Source: Jacaranda mimosifolia
Lineage: Eukaryota; Streptophyta; Magnoliopsida; Lamiales; Bignoniaceae
Length of the DNA stretch: 64,000 bases
Assembly: GCA_018894105.1 (NCBI GenBank)
Contig: CM032121.1
Location: forward strand, 20,990,730-21,054,729
Direction of reading: 5' to 3'
Positions 36,216 through 47,888 of this stretch are shown here, piece by piece. Below the pieces are notes generated by a model. It was not told where the DNA came from. It searched no databases and saw only the letters and a program-made list of their open reading frames with translations. The translations under genes and the position numbers were made by a program. How positions within the stretch are numbered: position 1 is the stretch's first letter; every line of letters starts with the position of its first letter.

Positions 36216-37970
36216 GTTTTTACATCTATTTGCCATATCTCATAGTCATAATATGCGACTATGGTAAATAGAATCCAAATGGACTTAGGCATTGCGACCG
36301 GTGAAAAGATTTTCTCAAAATCAATACCGAGTCTTTGAGTGTAACCTTTTGCCACTAGTTGCACCTTAAAGGTCACTACTTGTCCAACGACTCCAAGCTT
36401 TTACTTATAGATCCACTTGCAACCAATGAGAACAGTTCCCTTCGGTGGATCTACCAAAGTTTATACTTTGTTGGAGTATATTGAGTCCATTTTGAATCTC
36501 ATGGCATTAAGCCAATGTCCAAAGTCTATGTCTAACACAGCTTCCTTGTAGGTCTATAGATCACTATTAGATTGGCCCGTTTCATGAAAGAATTCAAACC
36601 TTTCGAGTTGCTTCTTGATTCGGTCCGACCTTCTAGGAGGTTGTGTGTGGGGCTCTTGATGCTCACTTGTTTTTACTGCTTGTGGTATTTGTTGATCATT
36701 TTTAACTTTATCAAATTCAACAACAACACCATTTCTATCTAATAGAAATTCTATTTCAAAAAAGTGGGCATTCCTTGAAACAAAAATCTTTTGTTTCGAG
36801 GGATCATAAAAGTAATAACCCAAAAACTCTCTTGGGTATCCTACAAACTTGCACAAGGTGGATCTACTATCCAACTTGTCTCCCACTATCTGTCTCACGT
36901 AGGTGAGAGACCCCCAAACTTAAGATAGTTGTGAGATGGTGCTTTCTATTCCGTATCTCATGCGTCGTTTTTTGCACTAAATTTGATGGTACTGCATTTA
37001 GTAGCATCGCCGCCGTTTGTAAAGCGAATCCCCAAAAGGAGATGGGAAAATTGTAAAAACTCATCATAGAACGTACCATGTCTAACAAAGTATGGTTTCT
37101 CTTTTTGACTATTCCATTGTGTTGGGGTGTGCCGAGTGGAGTCCATTGTGAAAGAATCTCATTCTCTTTAAGATAATCCAAGGACTCAGTATCTGATCGA
37201 AAAGCTTTAATACTAAGTCCTCGTTGCTTTTCTACTTCATTACTATACTCTTTGAACTTTTCAAAGGTTTCAGACTTATACTTCATAAGATACTCATTTT
37301 CAAACTGACTATAGTCACCGATAAAGCTGATGAAGTAGGAATAGCTTTCTCTCGCACTAACTCTTAGTGGGCCACAAACATCCGCATGGATCAAATCCTG
37401 AGGACTTGTGGTTCGCTCTATTTGTCATACAAAGAGAGCCTTGGTCATTTTTTTTTTCAAACAAAATTCACAAGTAGGAAGTTCCCTAATGCTACTAACA
37501 TTTAGTGCTTTGAGAGCTTCTGACTTGTTCATCCTATTTTTAGAAATATATCTAAGTCTTGCATGCCAAAGAATGGCATCTTCTTGGTTATCTAACTTTC
37601 TTTTACTTGATTGAATATGCATTAGTGAAGGTTGGGAATCTAGTATGTATAATCTGTTATTCAATGTACCTTGTGTAATTAAAGAACTGTTCTTTAATGC
37701 TTTCAATACTCCATTCGATATAGAAAAATCAAATCCTTCATTATCAAGAATGGGTATTGAAACAATGTTCTTAACAAGTTGGGGTACATAATAACAAGGA
37801 TTTAACTCAATACAAGCATTCTCTAAGTCTAACTTTACTATGCTTTGGACCGTGGTGGCAACCGTTGCTCCATTTTTGCGATGGAGGATCATATCTCCTT
37901 CACATAGATTCTTTCTTCTTTCCATCTCCTATAACGAATTACAAAGGTGAGAATATCAAATACCCATGAG
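36216..37970 (-). pseudogene. Copia B pol: protease, integrase and start of RT
   Basis: The protease site reads VFDILTF, so the D-T-G triad is lost. Pre-integrase (about 37425-37925) contains ELNPCYYVPQLVKNIVSI and LWHARLRYISKNRM, with the second zinc histidine replaced. Integrase (36867-37394) contains IHADVCGPLRVSARE, FISFIGDYSQF and GTPQHNGIVKKRN; the second core Asp region is altered and the catalytic Glu is Lys. The RT start (36173-36376) has KVQLVAKGYTQRLGIDFEKI and YEIWQIDVKT. The reading stops where the LTR of A begins. Several shifts separate the blocks. Confidence 0.8.
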
Positions 37971-38795
37971 GAAGAATTGGTCATTAAGTGTATTTCAATG
38001 AAGTGTATATCTTTCCCAATGGTGCCAAGGTATTCCTTGCAGTTTTTTTTCCAATGCCTCTTTTTGCCACAATAAAAACAAGTTGCATCGGTGATGTCAC
38101 CTTTCTTCTTCTTAACTCCCTCCGAACCTTTCAAAGTTTGCTTCCTTTTTGAGGAGGAACTTTTCTTCCTCTTACCTCCCTTTCTAAGATCCCTAGGGCC
38201 CTTTGACTTAGAGGCAAAAGCAAGAATAAAAGACTTTTCCTTTTTCATAGTTGACTCGATGATCACAAGCATATTCACCAATTCGTTAATCATAACCTCT
38301 TGCTTGGACATATTGGAAGATCAAATCCATGTAAAGGTCATTGTCCATGACCACATCTAGTTGTCCAAGCTTCTCGATGATCCCTATCATCTTGAGGCTA
38401 TGATCATGGACATTAGAAGCTTTACCCATTCGTGTCCTAAAGAGCTTCTTCAACAAGGCGTACCTTTTATGTCAAGTTTGAACACCATACAACTCTTATA
38501 GGTGTTTATAGATCTCATATGCATGTCGCATATGCTCATGAATCTTTTGAAGCTTAGTAGTTATGGAAGCCATCATGAGGTATCTTAGTTGTAGATCATC
38601 ATCCACAAGTTTAGTGAACACTTCACGTGTCTCATTGGTGGCATCGTCACCTAATATGTCTGGCGGACATTAATCAAGGACGCAGGTCCTCTTTTTGGAG
38701 TCAAGAATGATTTTAAGGTTCCTTAACCAATCATGGAAGTTTGGCATGGTGAGTTTATAGGTTTCCAAAATACTTTCGAGTAGATTTTTAGCCAT
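37971..38795 (-). pseudogene. Copia B gag
   Basis: The minus-strand ATG at 38795 opens MAKNLLESILETYKLTMPNF, continuing NFHDWLRNLKIILDSKKR, which is typical of plant copia gag. A shift lies around 38320-38480. The basic linker GGKRKKSSSSKRKQ precedes zinc knuckle CFYCGKKRHWKKNC (38039-38080) with all four metal ligands present. It runs into the protease remnant at about 37970. This gag is better preserved than that of copia A. Confidence 0.8.
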
Positions 38796-40749
38796 TTTGT
38801 TTGTTTGAAAATTTCAAAAATCTACAAAAGTATAAGCAGATGATTGAATTATTCATATTGCAAAAACATGCTCATGGTCTTTTAATCATGCTTTTCTCCC
38901 ACTATTTTATCAAATCCTTCACCCCTAGAAGAATTCAGGAAATCTCATTTCTTAGTGAGAATTAAGATCCCAAGGACTTGCAAGTGGATCCCCATAACTG
39001 AGTGCCATCCACAAGCAATCGAAGGGTAAGCAACTTTTGCATATTGCATCTTATGCAACTTTTGATATATTTTGCCTTACTTTTCACATAGACCCACGTA
39101 ACTATGCACTATCTATGTTACTAGGTGTTAAGTCCAACCTACCAACCAAATTTTGATTCAAGACGGGCACCACAACATCCCCCGTAATCGAGTGCCAATG
39201 TGTAGGCATTCTTGATTCAAAAATGCATCTCATGCTTAGTGTATGCTCATAGCTTTCCTCCTAAGTGTAACCCCCATAACCAAGTGCCATCACACAAAAT
39301 CAGTAGCATTGTCATGGCATACACTATTGGTAGAAGGCATGGATTAATTAAAACTCCTTTTAATTATATCCATTTTAACTTAATATTTGGAAAGCACTTA
39401 GACATTCTAAGTGAAGGGTTTTTGCTTACAAAGATCTCATCATTTTATTTTCTTGTTTGGGCTTTCTATATCTTACCATACATCAATAGGATATGAAAAT
39501 CATAAATAAGTAAATACGCCTAGCATGCTCCTAGGGTGAGATGACCATAAGCCTAACCAAGTGGTGCACTTAGAACCATAGGTGCACCATCTAGCTGATT
39601 TTAAATGGGTTGATTAAATCTAGCTATTACATGAGTGTATCCCTATACGTTCATGGGTATTCATAAGTGTCCATGCCTCCAATGGTATTTTTTGCTCCGT
39701 GCAACATTTACATGAGAAAGAAATTCTCACTCCCAGTGATTCTACTCTCATAACTTTTATAAGATAGAATAAAAGAGGCATGCAAGCCCTAATTTAATAC
39801 AACCCTTTTTAACAACTTGAAAAAAATAAAATAAATATTAAAGGCGCATGATCATCCCCATTCATTCATCATCCATTCAACAATTAAATGAAAAATAAAT
39901 GAATCTAGCATTAACAATTAATTCCAATAATTAAATGCTTATCTCATAAACAAATAATTGGCCAAGCATAACATTTATCCAATAAGTCGGAGATTAACTT
40001 TAATGAATTTTTGAAATCATTCAAAAATGTCAAACATAATTTTGAGACCTTGTACAACTCGTGTGCATCTAATACATGTGATTTAAAATTATTTTGGTCA
40101 TCAAAGGAGCCCAAAATTTGGCGCGAAACTCGCAAAATCCCAAGCTAGGCATTGCCCGGCCGAGTGTGGGCACAGCTAAACTGTGACTCTCAGTCACTGC
40201 CTTGCAGCGTGCACCCCTGGCTCGGCTGCAACTTTGTTTTTCGTTCATGGCCGAGGCAAGCCAATTTTGGCTAAACTTTTATGCATTAAAAATTTTAGAA
40301 CTTATTCTAAACATTAAATCACATATTATGGATGAATTTCCAAATTAAAAACACCTTTTAAAAATGAAAATTCAATTGCTCAAACATGCTTCCAAAAACT
40401 ACTTTAAGTAAGAATCACATTCTTCAAAAATCTCCAAAAAAACTCCAATAAAATTGGATCCAAAACTAACCAAAACAACTTAAGGCCAATCAACACATGC
40501 TATATCAACATATAACATCAATTAATGCCAAATCAACATTAAACAATAATAGCTATGAATTAAAACATACTAATCATATTAATCAACACTTAAAATACAT
40601 ATTAGCATGCTTTTAGTTCATCAATCAAGGAGCCACATACAACATCCTCCAAATACTCTAATCCATCAATTAAATTGAGAATTTGGTGATATAGGTGAAT
40701 CCATCACATTAATCAATCAAACATAAAATCCAAATCAAAGCTTGAATTA
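38796..40749 (-). other. Copia B untranslated leader
   Basis: This is collinear with the A leader. The four-fold ATGGCACT-AGTTA motif is at about 38990, 39092, 39179 and 39271. The GTGGTGCAC...GGTGCACCA stem is at 39561-39590, and a GC-rich patch is at about 40135-40265 whose sequence differs from that in A. No conserved frame is seen. Confidence 0.65.
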
Positions 40750-40762
40750 GGCTCCAATACCA
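40750..40762 (-). promoter_or_regulatory. Copia B primer-binding site
   Basis: TGGTATTGGAGCC on the minus strand, just past the inner LTR end. Position and form match copies A and C. Confidence 0.7.
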
Positions 40763-40765
40763 CTT

Positions 40766-41515
40766 GAAAGTAAATAAGGCACTAGGATCCAAAAATAAAA
40801 CTTTAAAAGCTTAAATAAACTAGTGCTTACAAGTAACCAATGATCTAAATATGCTTTAAGGTTTAGATATGGTTGGAGATTTACCCTGATTAGCAAAATC
40901 CAAAGGTAGATTGAAGAATTCCTTCTTCAAATAGAATCTGCCAAACATTAGCACAACTAGAAGCAAATGGTTTTTGACCAAATCAAATCTCCCAAAAATT
41001 TTGAATAAATTCTAGTAGATGCTCAACACCTTGAGAAAGTTGCTAGAATAAATTTCAACTTGAAACGCATTCTGGATCTCCAGGAATAAAATCGAGAAAA
41101 GACTAGTCTTGCAAGTAGATCTCCAAAGGCTTAGCAAACCATTTGTTTTGCCTCTATCAAAATGATCCAAACACCAATCCAAATCCTACTACTCCTCACT
41201 TGTAGCCAGAGAAAGGAAGGAGAGTTAAGAGGAAGATGGCTGATTTTAGGGTAGGGAGAAGAAGAGGAAGGTGATCTTCAACACATGAATGAACACCTTG
41301 AACATAGAAGGAAAAGTGAGAATCTAATTCTTCACTTGCTTGAATGCTAGATAGCCGCTTCTTCACTGTGTATCTATATACAGAGTGAGGATGGTGTGAT
41401 GTAAAGGCTGCATCACACCTTCCTTAAGGAAGGGATCTCGCTAACATACATGTCTTGCATGCTTAGTTGGCAAATTCAAATGTAATTTGAATTTGTGTGC
41501 ATTTCAATTACATTT
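40766..41515 (-). mobile_element. Copia B 5' LTR, inner 750 bp
   Basis: This aligns with 34098-34850 of the copia A LTR, including a TATA-like string (about 41371-41380) and GGCAAATTCAAAT. It stops inside ATTACATTTGAGGA, where the frame of the gypsy RT (EELFDLL) starts. The outer 1.3 kb, including the U3 conserved block, is deleted. Confidence 0.8.
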
Positions 41516-44082
41516 GAGGAATTATTTGATCTTTTGTAGGGATCAACGATTTTCTCAAAGCTAGATTTGAGATAAGGGTATTATCAGCTGAAGATTAGGG
41601 AAGAAGATATCCCAAAAACTAAGTTCAATTTTTGGTATGGTCATTTTGAGTTTGTAGTAATGCCATTTGGTCAAAATGCTCCAACAGCGTTTACGCATCT
41701 GATGCATCAAAATTTTCAACCATATCTGGATCAGTTTGTGGTCATATTCATTGATGATATCTTGTTATACTCGACAAACCAAGAAGAGCATGCTATGCAC
41801 TTACACATGGTTCTAAGAACTCTAAGGGAGCATACGTTATATGCAAAGTTCAGTAAGTGCGAATTTTGTACAGGAAAAGTGGTTTTCCTTGGACACATTG
41901 TAGCCTAGGATGGGTACAGATTGATCCCTCTAAGATAGAGACAATAATCAACTAAAAAAGGTCCAAAAACATGATGGAAGTTCATAGCTTTTCAGGTCTT
42001 GCCGACTATTACTGAAGATTTGTACAGGATTTCTCTAAACTAGCAGGCCCATTGACTAAGTTAACTCAGAAAGATCAACTGTTTGACTGGAACAAGGATA
42101 GTGAAAGAAGTTTTCAAGAATTGCATAATAGGTTGACTTTAGCTCCAATTTTTGCCTTTCCATCTGGATAGAAGGATTCGTTTTGTATACAGATGCTTCT
42201 AAAAAGGGGCTTGGATGTGTGCTAATGTAGAAGAATCAGTTATTGCCTATGCATCTAGAGAACTGAAACCACATGAGAAAAATTATCCAATTCATGACCT
42301 GGAGCTAGTTGCAATGATTTTTGCATTGGCAAAGTAGAGACACTATCTCTATGGAGCCACATTTGAACTATACACCAATCATAAAAGTCTCAAATACCCA
42401 TACTCGTAGAAAAATTTAAACATAAGACAATGAAGGTGGATGGAACTTTTAGAAGATTATGACTTCTCTATCGTTTATTATATGGGAAAATCGAATGTAG
42501 TAGTAGATGCTCTAAGCCAAAAGGCCGAGATGGCCCACATCTGGGAATAGGAGCATTAGAAAGTTTAAGGGCAAATACTCTATTAAGAATGAAACAACGA
42601 GCTTAGATTGCAACAATAAATGTGTAACTAGAATTGTATGATGAAATCTAATGAGCTCAGGCTAATGATAATTGGATACTGAAACAAAGAGAAATAGTTG
42701 GGAGTTTTTAAGAGTCTGAATTCAATACAGATAATCAAGGTACTCTTTTATTTCATAAGAGAATATGTGCGCCTGAAGAAATAAAAGAAATACTATTGGA
42801 AGATGCGTACAAGGCAAGATATATGATATATCTAGGAGGCATGAAGAATTATTGGGGTTTGAATAAGTAGTTCTGGTGGAACGGAATGAAAAGAGATGTT
42901 GCAGCCTATAGGAAGAAGTGTTTAACCTGCCAATTAGTGAAAACAGAGCATCAACAACCATTAGGGTTGCTATAGCCACTTTTGATCGTTAATTGGAAAT
43001 GGGAGCAGATTACTATAGACTTTGTAATAGGTCTACCAACAACATAAGGAGGATATGACAGTGTCTGGGTAATAGTAGACCAATTAACCAAGTTTGCTCA
43101 CTTTTTACCAGCTGGAACACATTGTCGGGTTGAGAAATTGACAGAGTTATACATCAGGGAAATCGTCAGATTACACGGAATCCCAACATGTATTATATTA
43201 GACCGAGATCCAAAGTTCACCTCGAGACTTTGGAAAAGTTTGCAGGAACATTTGGGAATGAGGTTATGATTCAGTTCTGCTGCTCACCCTTAATATGACG
43301 ATCAATCAGAAAGGGTAATTCGGATACTAAAAGATATGCTATGGGCTTGTATTTTGGATTTCGGTAGAAGTTGGGATAGACATCTTCCACTGATAGAATT
43401 TTTTTACAATAACAACTTCCTATCTACCACCCATTGGCCTTGTATGGAGCCCTATATAGCAGAAAATATCAATCTCCATTACACTAAGATCTCAAAGAGC
43501 ATAAGAGCAATACTAATAAATCGTTGGGAACCCTAAGGCCAGAACTGATGCAAGAAACTATTGAGAAGGTACAAATGATTAAACAGAAAATAAAAGCAGC
43601 CTAGGATTGGCAGAAAAGTCATGCGGATAAGTGGAGAAAGGATTTAGAATTTGAAGTTGGAGACCAAGTATTTCGTAAAGTATCTTTGAGAAAAGGGATT
43701 CGAAGGATTGGAAAGGGCAGAAAGCTTAGCCCGAGATATATTGGTCCTTATGAAGTATGTGAAAAATTAGACCAGTAGCCTACCGATTATCGATGACATT
43801 TTTCATGTATCATAACTTTGGAAGTATCATCCTAATCCCTCCCACATCATTTCACATGAAGACATACCATTGAAAAGTAACCTGACGTACGAAGAGCAAC
43901 CAATTCGTATCTTAGATCAAAAATTTTGAGAGCTTACGAATCGGAGGATTCCTCAAGTAAAGGTACTATGGCACAATCACAAGATAGAAGAGGCAACTTG
44001 GGAACGAGAAGATCTCATGGGTCAACAGTATCCTAAACTTTTTCAGTGGTTAGGTGAGAATTCGGGGACCAAATTCTTTTAA
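41516..44082 (+). pseudogene. Chromovirus pol: RT, RNase H, integrase, chromodomain
   Basis: The remnant starts inside RT ([33 protein letters not shown]). It continues FEFVVMPFG and the active site [15 protein letters not shown] (about 41740-41780, D-D intact). RNase H follows at about 42170-42550. The integrase zinc region (YRKKCLTCQLVKTEHQQPLG) and core ([54 protein letters not shown]) span about 42880-43400, with Asp, Asp and Glu still present. A chromodomain-like end (RRIPQVKVLWHNHKIEEATW) is at about 43930-44010, and the frame stops at 44080-44082. Frequent stops and some shifts interrupt it. The chromodomain would direct integration to modified chromatin (family knowledge). The N-terminal half and gag are missing. 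Confidence 0.85.
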
Positions 44083-44094
44083 GAGGGACAAGTC
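44083..44094 (+). promoter_or_regulatory. Polypurine tract of the chromovirus
   Basis: GAGGGACAAGTC lies between the pol stop and the 3' LTR. Its purine-rich start suits plus-strand priming, although the last bases are mixed. Confidence 0.5.
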
Positions 44095-44125
44095 TGTAAC
44101 ACCTCTAAAAATATAATTGACGAAA

Positions 44126-44174
<49 letters not shown>

Positions 44175-46719
44175 GAGTTTGGGGGTTAAAATATAAATAG
44201 GGAAAGACTTAATCAATAGATATTTAAAAGTTTTGGAGGTCAAAATGGGATTATTCTTGGTCAAATGGGATAATCTAATGCACTCACTAAATAGGGGGCC
44301 TAATTGAAAACTGAAATAAAATATTGGGGGTCAATTTATAATTACTGAAAAATGCCCTTTAAATATCAAAATTTTCTCCATCCATTTTTTTCTATTTCTG
44401 CATGCAACCCACCTTTTTCTTCTCTAATGACTCATCCTTAATGTTGGTGAAGCCTAACAATATATATACCAAACTCTTCCTCATAGCACAAGGAACCTAT
44501 TGATACCAAAATCTCACGAAACCAATCAGTAGGGACGACCGATAATTGAACCTGAAAAATGGACCAAGACAGCGAGTAGTGGCACGGCTTCACCGGCAGC
44601 GGGAGCTCAAGTTGAGTAGTGGGTTTCGTAACTTTTAGTTGAAAAAGTGGCTAGGTATGCTTAATTTCCAATTTTATCCACCGACGATGGTAGAATTAAG
44701 CAAAATGGGTGACGACGGTTGAGGTCAAAATTGACAGTTAATTCGTTGGTGAATTTAAAAATTAACCTGGGCATTTCACTATACTTGCTAAGATGTATCG
44801 ATTGGTGATGGTGGTTAGTGACTCTCGCGGCGGTGCACAATAGCCTTGAGATAGATTTCTCGTCTCGTCACGGTGGTCACGTGTGTGGTATTAGTTTTTG
44901 GTGATTGAGTTCTCATATTATGATTTTTGATAAACTATTGGAGTTGGGGTTATTACTGATTAAATTGTATTATTCTCAATTTATTTACCAAATCTTGTAT
45001 TGTTAATGATGAAAGAACATGAAATAGGACCGAACAATAGATATATGATTCTAAGTGGATTTTGATTTGTAATATAATATATAAATCTTGATTAATTAAG
45101 CTAAGCTAGGTAATTAAACCCCTATTTCATGTATATGAGGCCTAATTGCTAAAAAATGGATTATCAATAGTAGATTTGATCACCGTAATTTTATAATCGA
45201 TTTTGTGTAATGTTCTAAGGATAAATGTCATAATAGAAATCTGAAATTGATTCATTAACTTGAACAAATATGACCATCGTAGGTATTATAACGTTAATGG
45301 CATAATTAGCATGTTACTTTATGATATTTTCGAAATAGGGCCCTAAGATATTGTATTAACTGTAACACAGCCGATATTAGAATAAAAATGGCTTATTTAT
45401 TATTTAAAAGGTCAAAACAAGCATTTTAATGGTAAGTACATTCATTTGAATAGGTGATGAGGAGCTGGGATTCAAAGGATAGTAGGACAGGGATAGCCTT
45501 CTCTTTGAAAGTTAAGGTGAGGATTAAATATCTTTTTTCTGGGAAGTGAATGTTTCTCAACTGTGTAAGTTTCTTGTGTTTATCTGTAAAAATTGATTGT
45601 ATTTGTTCTTGTGCCCAAAACTCTTATTGTGTTACTGTTATTATCCCGTGTACCCTATAGCCTTGCAGGCTTCCCTTTATCGTGTTGATTTTAGGTCTTG
45701 CCAACCAAATCTCATTTTGCACTCCTATTTAAATCAATATGTTTACTGTTTATATAGCCTTGCCAGCCACTGTTTCACAAATATGTTAATAAATGGTTAT
45801 TTGAATAGTTTTATCTATTGGCACTACATTTGAGTCTCCTAAGGATGCTCTTGAAATATGATTGCCCGTACGGACGCCATAGGATGAGATGGGCATGGGG
45901 CTAGGTTCAAAAAGATGGCGGGGCGGCAAGGGTCAACAGTGGCTGGTCTCCTGGTTAATGCCCGCCTAAGTCTTGACTTGTAGATAGCTTGAGGTAGCTA
46001 TCTAGTAAGTGGCGGGATCTGGCATATGGATCGGCCATGCCATTTACCAAGCCAAGTGCTTGGGTAGCGGAATAATAAGGGAAATATGTTATGACTATTT
46101 ATACTCCGTGTTACCATTTGTTATTGTTTGTTACCGTTTGCTACTTTTTGTATTCTAGGAGTAATAAGGATGGAATTGCCAATAGTCTGTTAAATTTGGT
46201 ATCATATGTATTACAATTACAATTAGTTTGCCAAATTAGTTTTGAATTGTAAGGTCTTGCTTATTGTTGAATCTGTTTTGAATTACTGCTTCTTCAACAG
46301 TTTTTCTATAACTATTTATCCTATTTTCCCTCACTAAGTCTTTCGAACTTACTCCCTTTTATTGTTCTTTATTCTGTTTCCAAACAGGACTGAATGAGCA
46401 TTGAGGTCTTGAGGTTTGTCGTGGATGGAAATATTTTGTAATAGATTAGGTGCTATGTATGTACATATAGACTACAACTAATTATGACTCTAAGACTTAA
46501 AGAATGTTATGTAATGTCTGAAGTTTGACTATGAGACTTGACCTTGAGATGTTTAGTATGCATATATTGCACTCTATGAAGTGATCTTTTGGGTTCAAAG
46601 TTAAGCTGCTATCTTTTGAGACTTGTTAAATTTTGGCTTTGTGGTTATTTCTTGAGTTATGACTTAAGTTTGAACTGGTGGCACCTTAGCTTAGGGATCA
46701 CCCTAGTTAGGGAACCACA
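44095..46719 (+). mobile_element. Chromovirus 3' LTR, 2.6 kb, complete
   Basis: It starts TGTAACACCTC and ends GGAACCACA directly before the right TAGAT. It is collinear with 12194-14027 for its first 1.8 kb. The last 0.8 kb (from about 45915, AAAAGATGGCGGGGCGG) has no partner in the window because the 5' copy is cut by CACTA 1. It carries a (TTA)n run at 44128-44173. Confidence 0.85.
44128..44173. repeat. (TTA)n microsatellite in the 3' LTR
   Basis: About fifteen TTA repeats at the LTR position where the 5' copy has (TCA)n. Confidence 0.9.
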
Positions 46720-46724
46720 TAGAT
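46720..46724. repeat. Right target-site duplication TAGAT
   Basis: This matches 12189-12193. Array unit 4 resumes immediately after it. Confidence 0.85.
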
Positions 46725-47888
46725 GTTGGAGAGAGAATCTTGCAGGTGAGAAGGTGGATAAAAGAATTAGTTAGTCAATTGCATTTTTGCTTCTAAGTGA
46801 CTTATAGTTAATTGTAGAACTTATGTAATTTTCCCCCCAATAATATTGCTTGTATAGTTTGTGGTTTGTAATTGTATTGTAGGAGATGACTGGAAATGAA
46901 GAAATTGTAACTTCATTTCTCCATGAAGCATACTGCAAAGTCTATAATTTTCAAGCTCAGTGTGATAGTAAAATTGATGCAAGCGATCATCATTTTCTTA
47001 GTGAAATGGATGACCAAATATAGGGTATGTAGTATATATATTGAATAATTTTTATTTGTAATGGTTAAATTGATCAAATTTAGTTTATTATCAAGCATTG
47101 AGGAAGCAAGAGGAATTCATTATGTAGAATGTGGAATTTTTTCATGTGCTATGGAAAACTAGATCATGGAAATGGAGCCATTTGAGCCTTATACTCTCTC
47201 TCTCTCTCTAGTTTCGTATAAATATGTACTATTGAGATAATTTATTCTGCTCCAATTGTCAAAAAGAAATTTTTTTCTTCTATTTCATAGAGTTATATAT
47301 CCTTTCATCCGGTCATGTCTTCATTGTTAATTGAGTTGAAATGAATGACTTTTTGGTGTGTTTTGTAATTAAGACCTTACGATATCTTTATTTAAATCTT
47401 ATAAAGTTTAAGGGTTATAAAACAAGTTAACCAAATGAATTAAATACTCCTAAATTTAATTAAAAAATAATACACTTCATCTATATTCACTTCCTAACTT
47501 TATTAAGGTTACACTTATTTTGTCCTACCATATCATAGTTCATAAATTATGTTTAAGGAATGAGGTTTGATATGGAAGTATTACCAAAATTAACTCCAAA
47601 ATGTAGATTACTCAAGCCCTAAATGTAAATGTGATCATAGAAAAACCAAAATATCTAAACAACATTTGGTTTGGCATTCCAAATACTTTTGAGCTTCTTA
47701 AAAAAATTCAAATCTATGCGGTCCTTTTGTAGCATCATCATGCTATGTTAAACTTTTGTACTTGTATTATATTTTTTTAATTAGTTTAATTGCACTATTC
47801 CGTAGAAGGCATAAAACTATACTTAATCTGATGCATCTGAAAAATAATACTCATCTATTCCTATAATGAATTTATTGATATTGAGTAA
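46725..47888 (+). repeat. Tandem array unit 4, right part
   Basis: Exon-like block 2 (KELVSQLHF, about 46758-46795), poly-C (about 46832), block 3 (about 46884-47025; TGNEEIVTSFLHEAYCKVYN), block 4 (about 47093-47190) and the TTTTTGGTGTG landmark at about 47350 follow in the standard order. A (CT)n run occupies about 47195-47209. Confidence 0.75.

Larger units (their letters stand above)
36216..41515 (-). mobile_element. Ty1/copia element B, 3' half deleted, minus strand
   Basis: It is the same family as A. The RT start, integrase, protease, gag, leader, primer site and the inner 750 bp of the 5' LTR are present. The pol begins at 36216 at the position equivalent to about 29505 in A, inside RT, where A inserted. 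The remaining RT, RNase H and 3' LTR of B should lie left of A but are absent. The 5' LTR is also truncated, at 41515, where gypsy RT begins. Confidence 0.85.
12194..46719 (+). mobile_element. Ty3/gypsy chromovirus, host of nested insertions
   Basis: The LTRs start TGTAGCACCCC (12194) and TGTAACACCTC (44095), and the 3' LTR ends ACCACA (46719). TAGAT duplications flank the whole. The internal remnant (41516-44082) encodes RT, RNase H, integrase and a C-terminal chromodomain, which is the Ty3/gypsy chromovirus order (Tekay/Del-like by appearance). The element's gag, protease and RT start are absent. About 27 kb of CACTA and copia DNA lies between the 5' LTR fragment and the RT. The plus-strand orientation is set by pol. 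Confidence 0.85.

Noticed and set aside
28190..36220. Copia A as a potentially active element
   Set aside because: Frameshifts and stops throughout gag-pol, a changed protease triad, loss of the integrase glutamate and a truncated 3' LTR all argue against activity.
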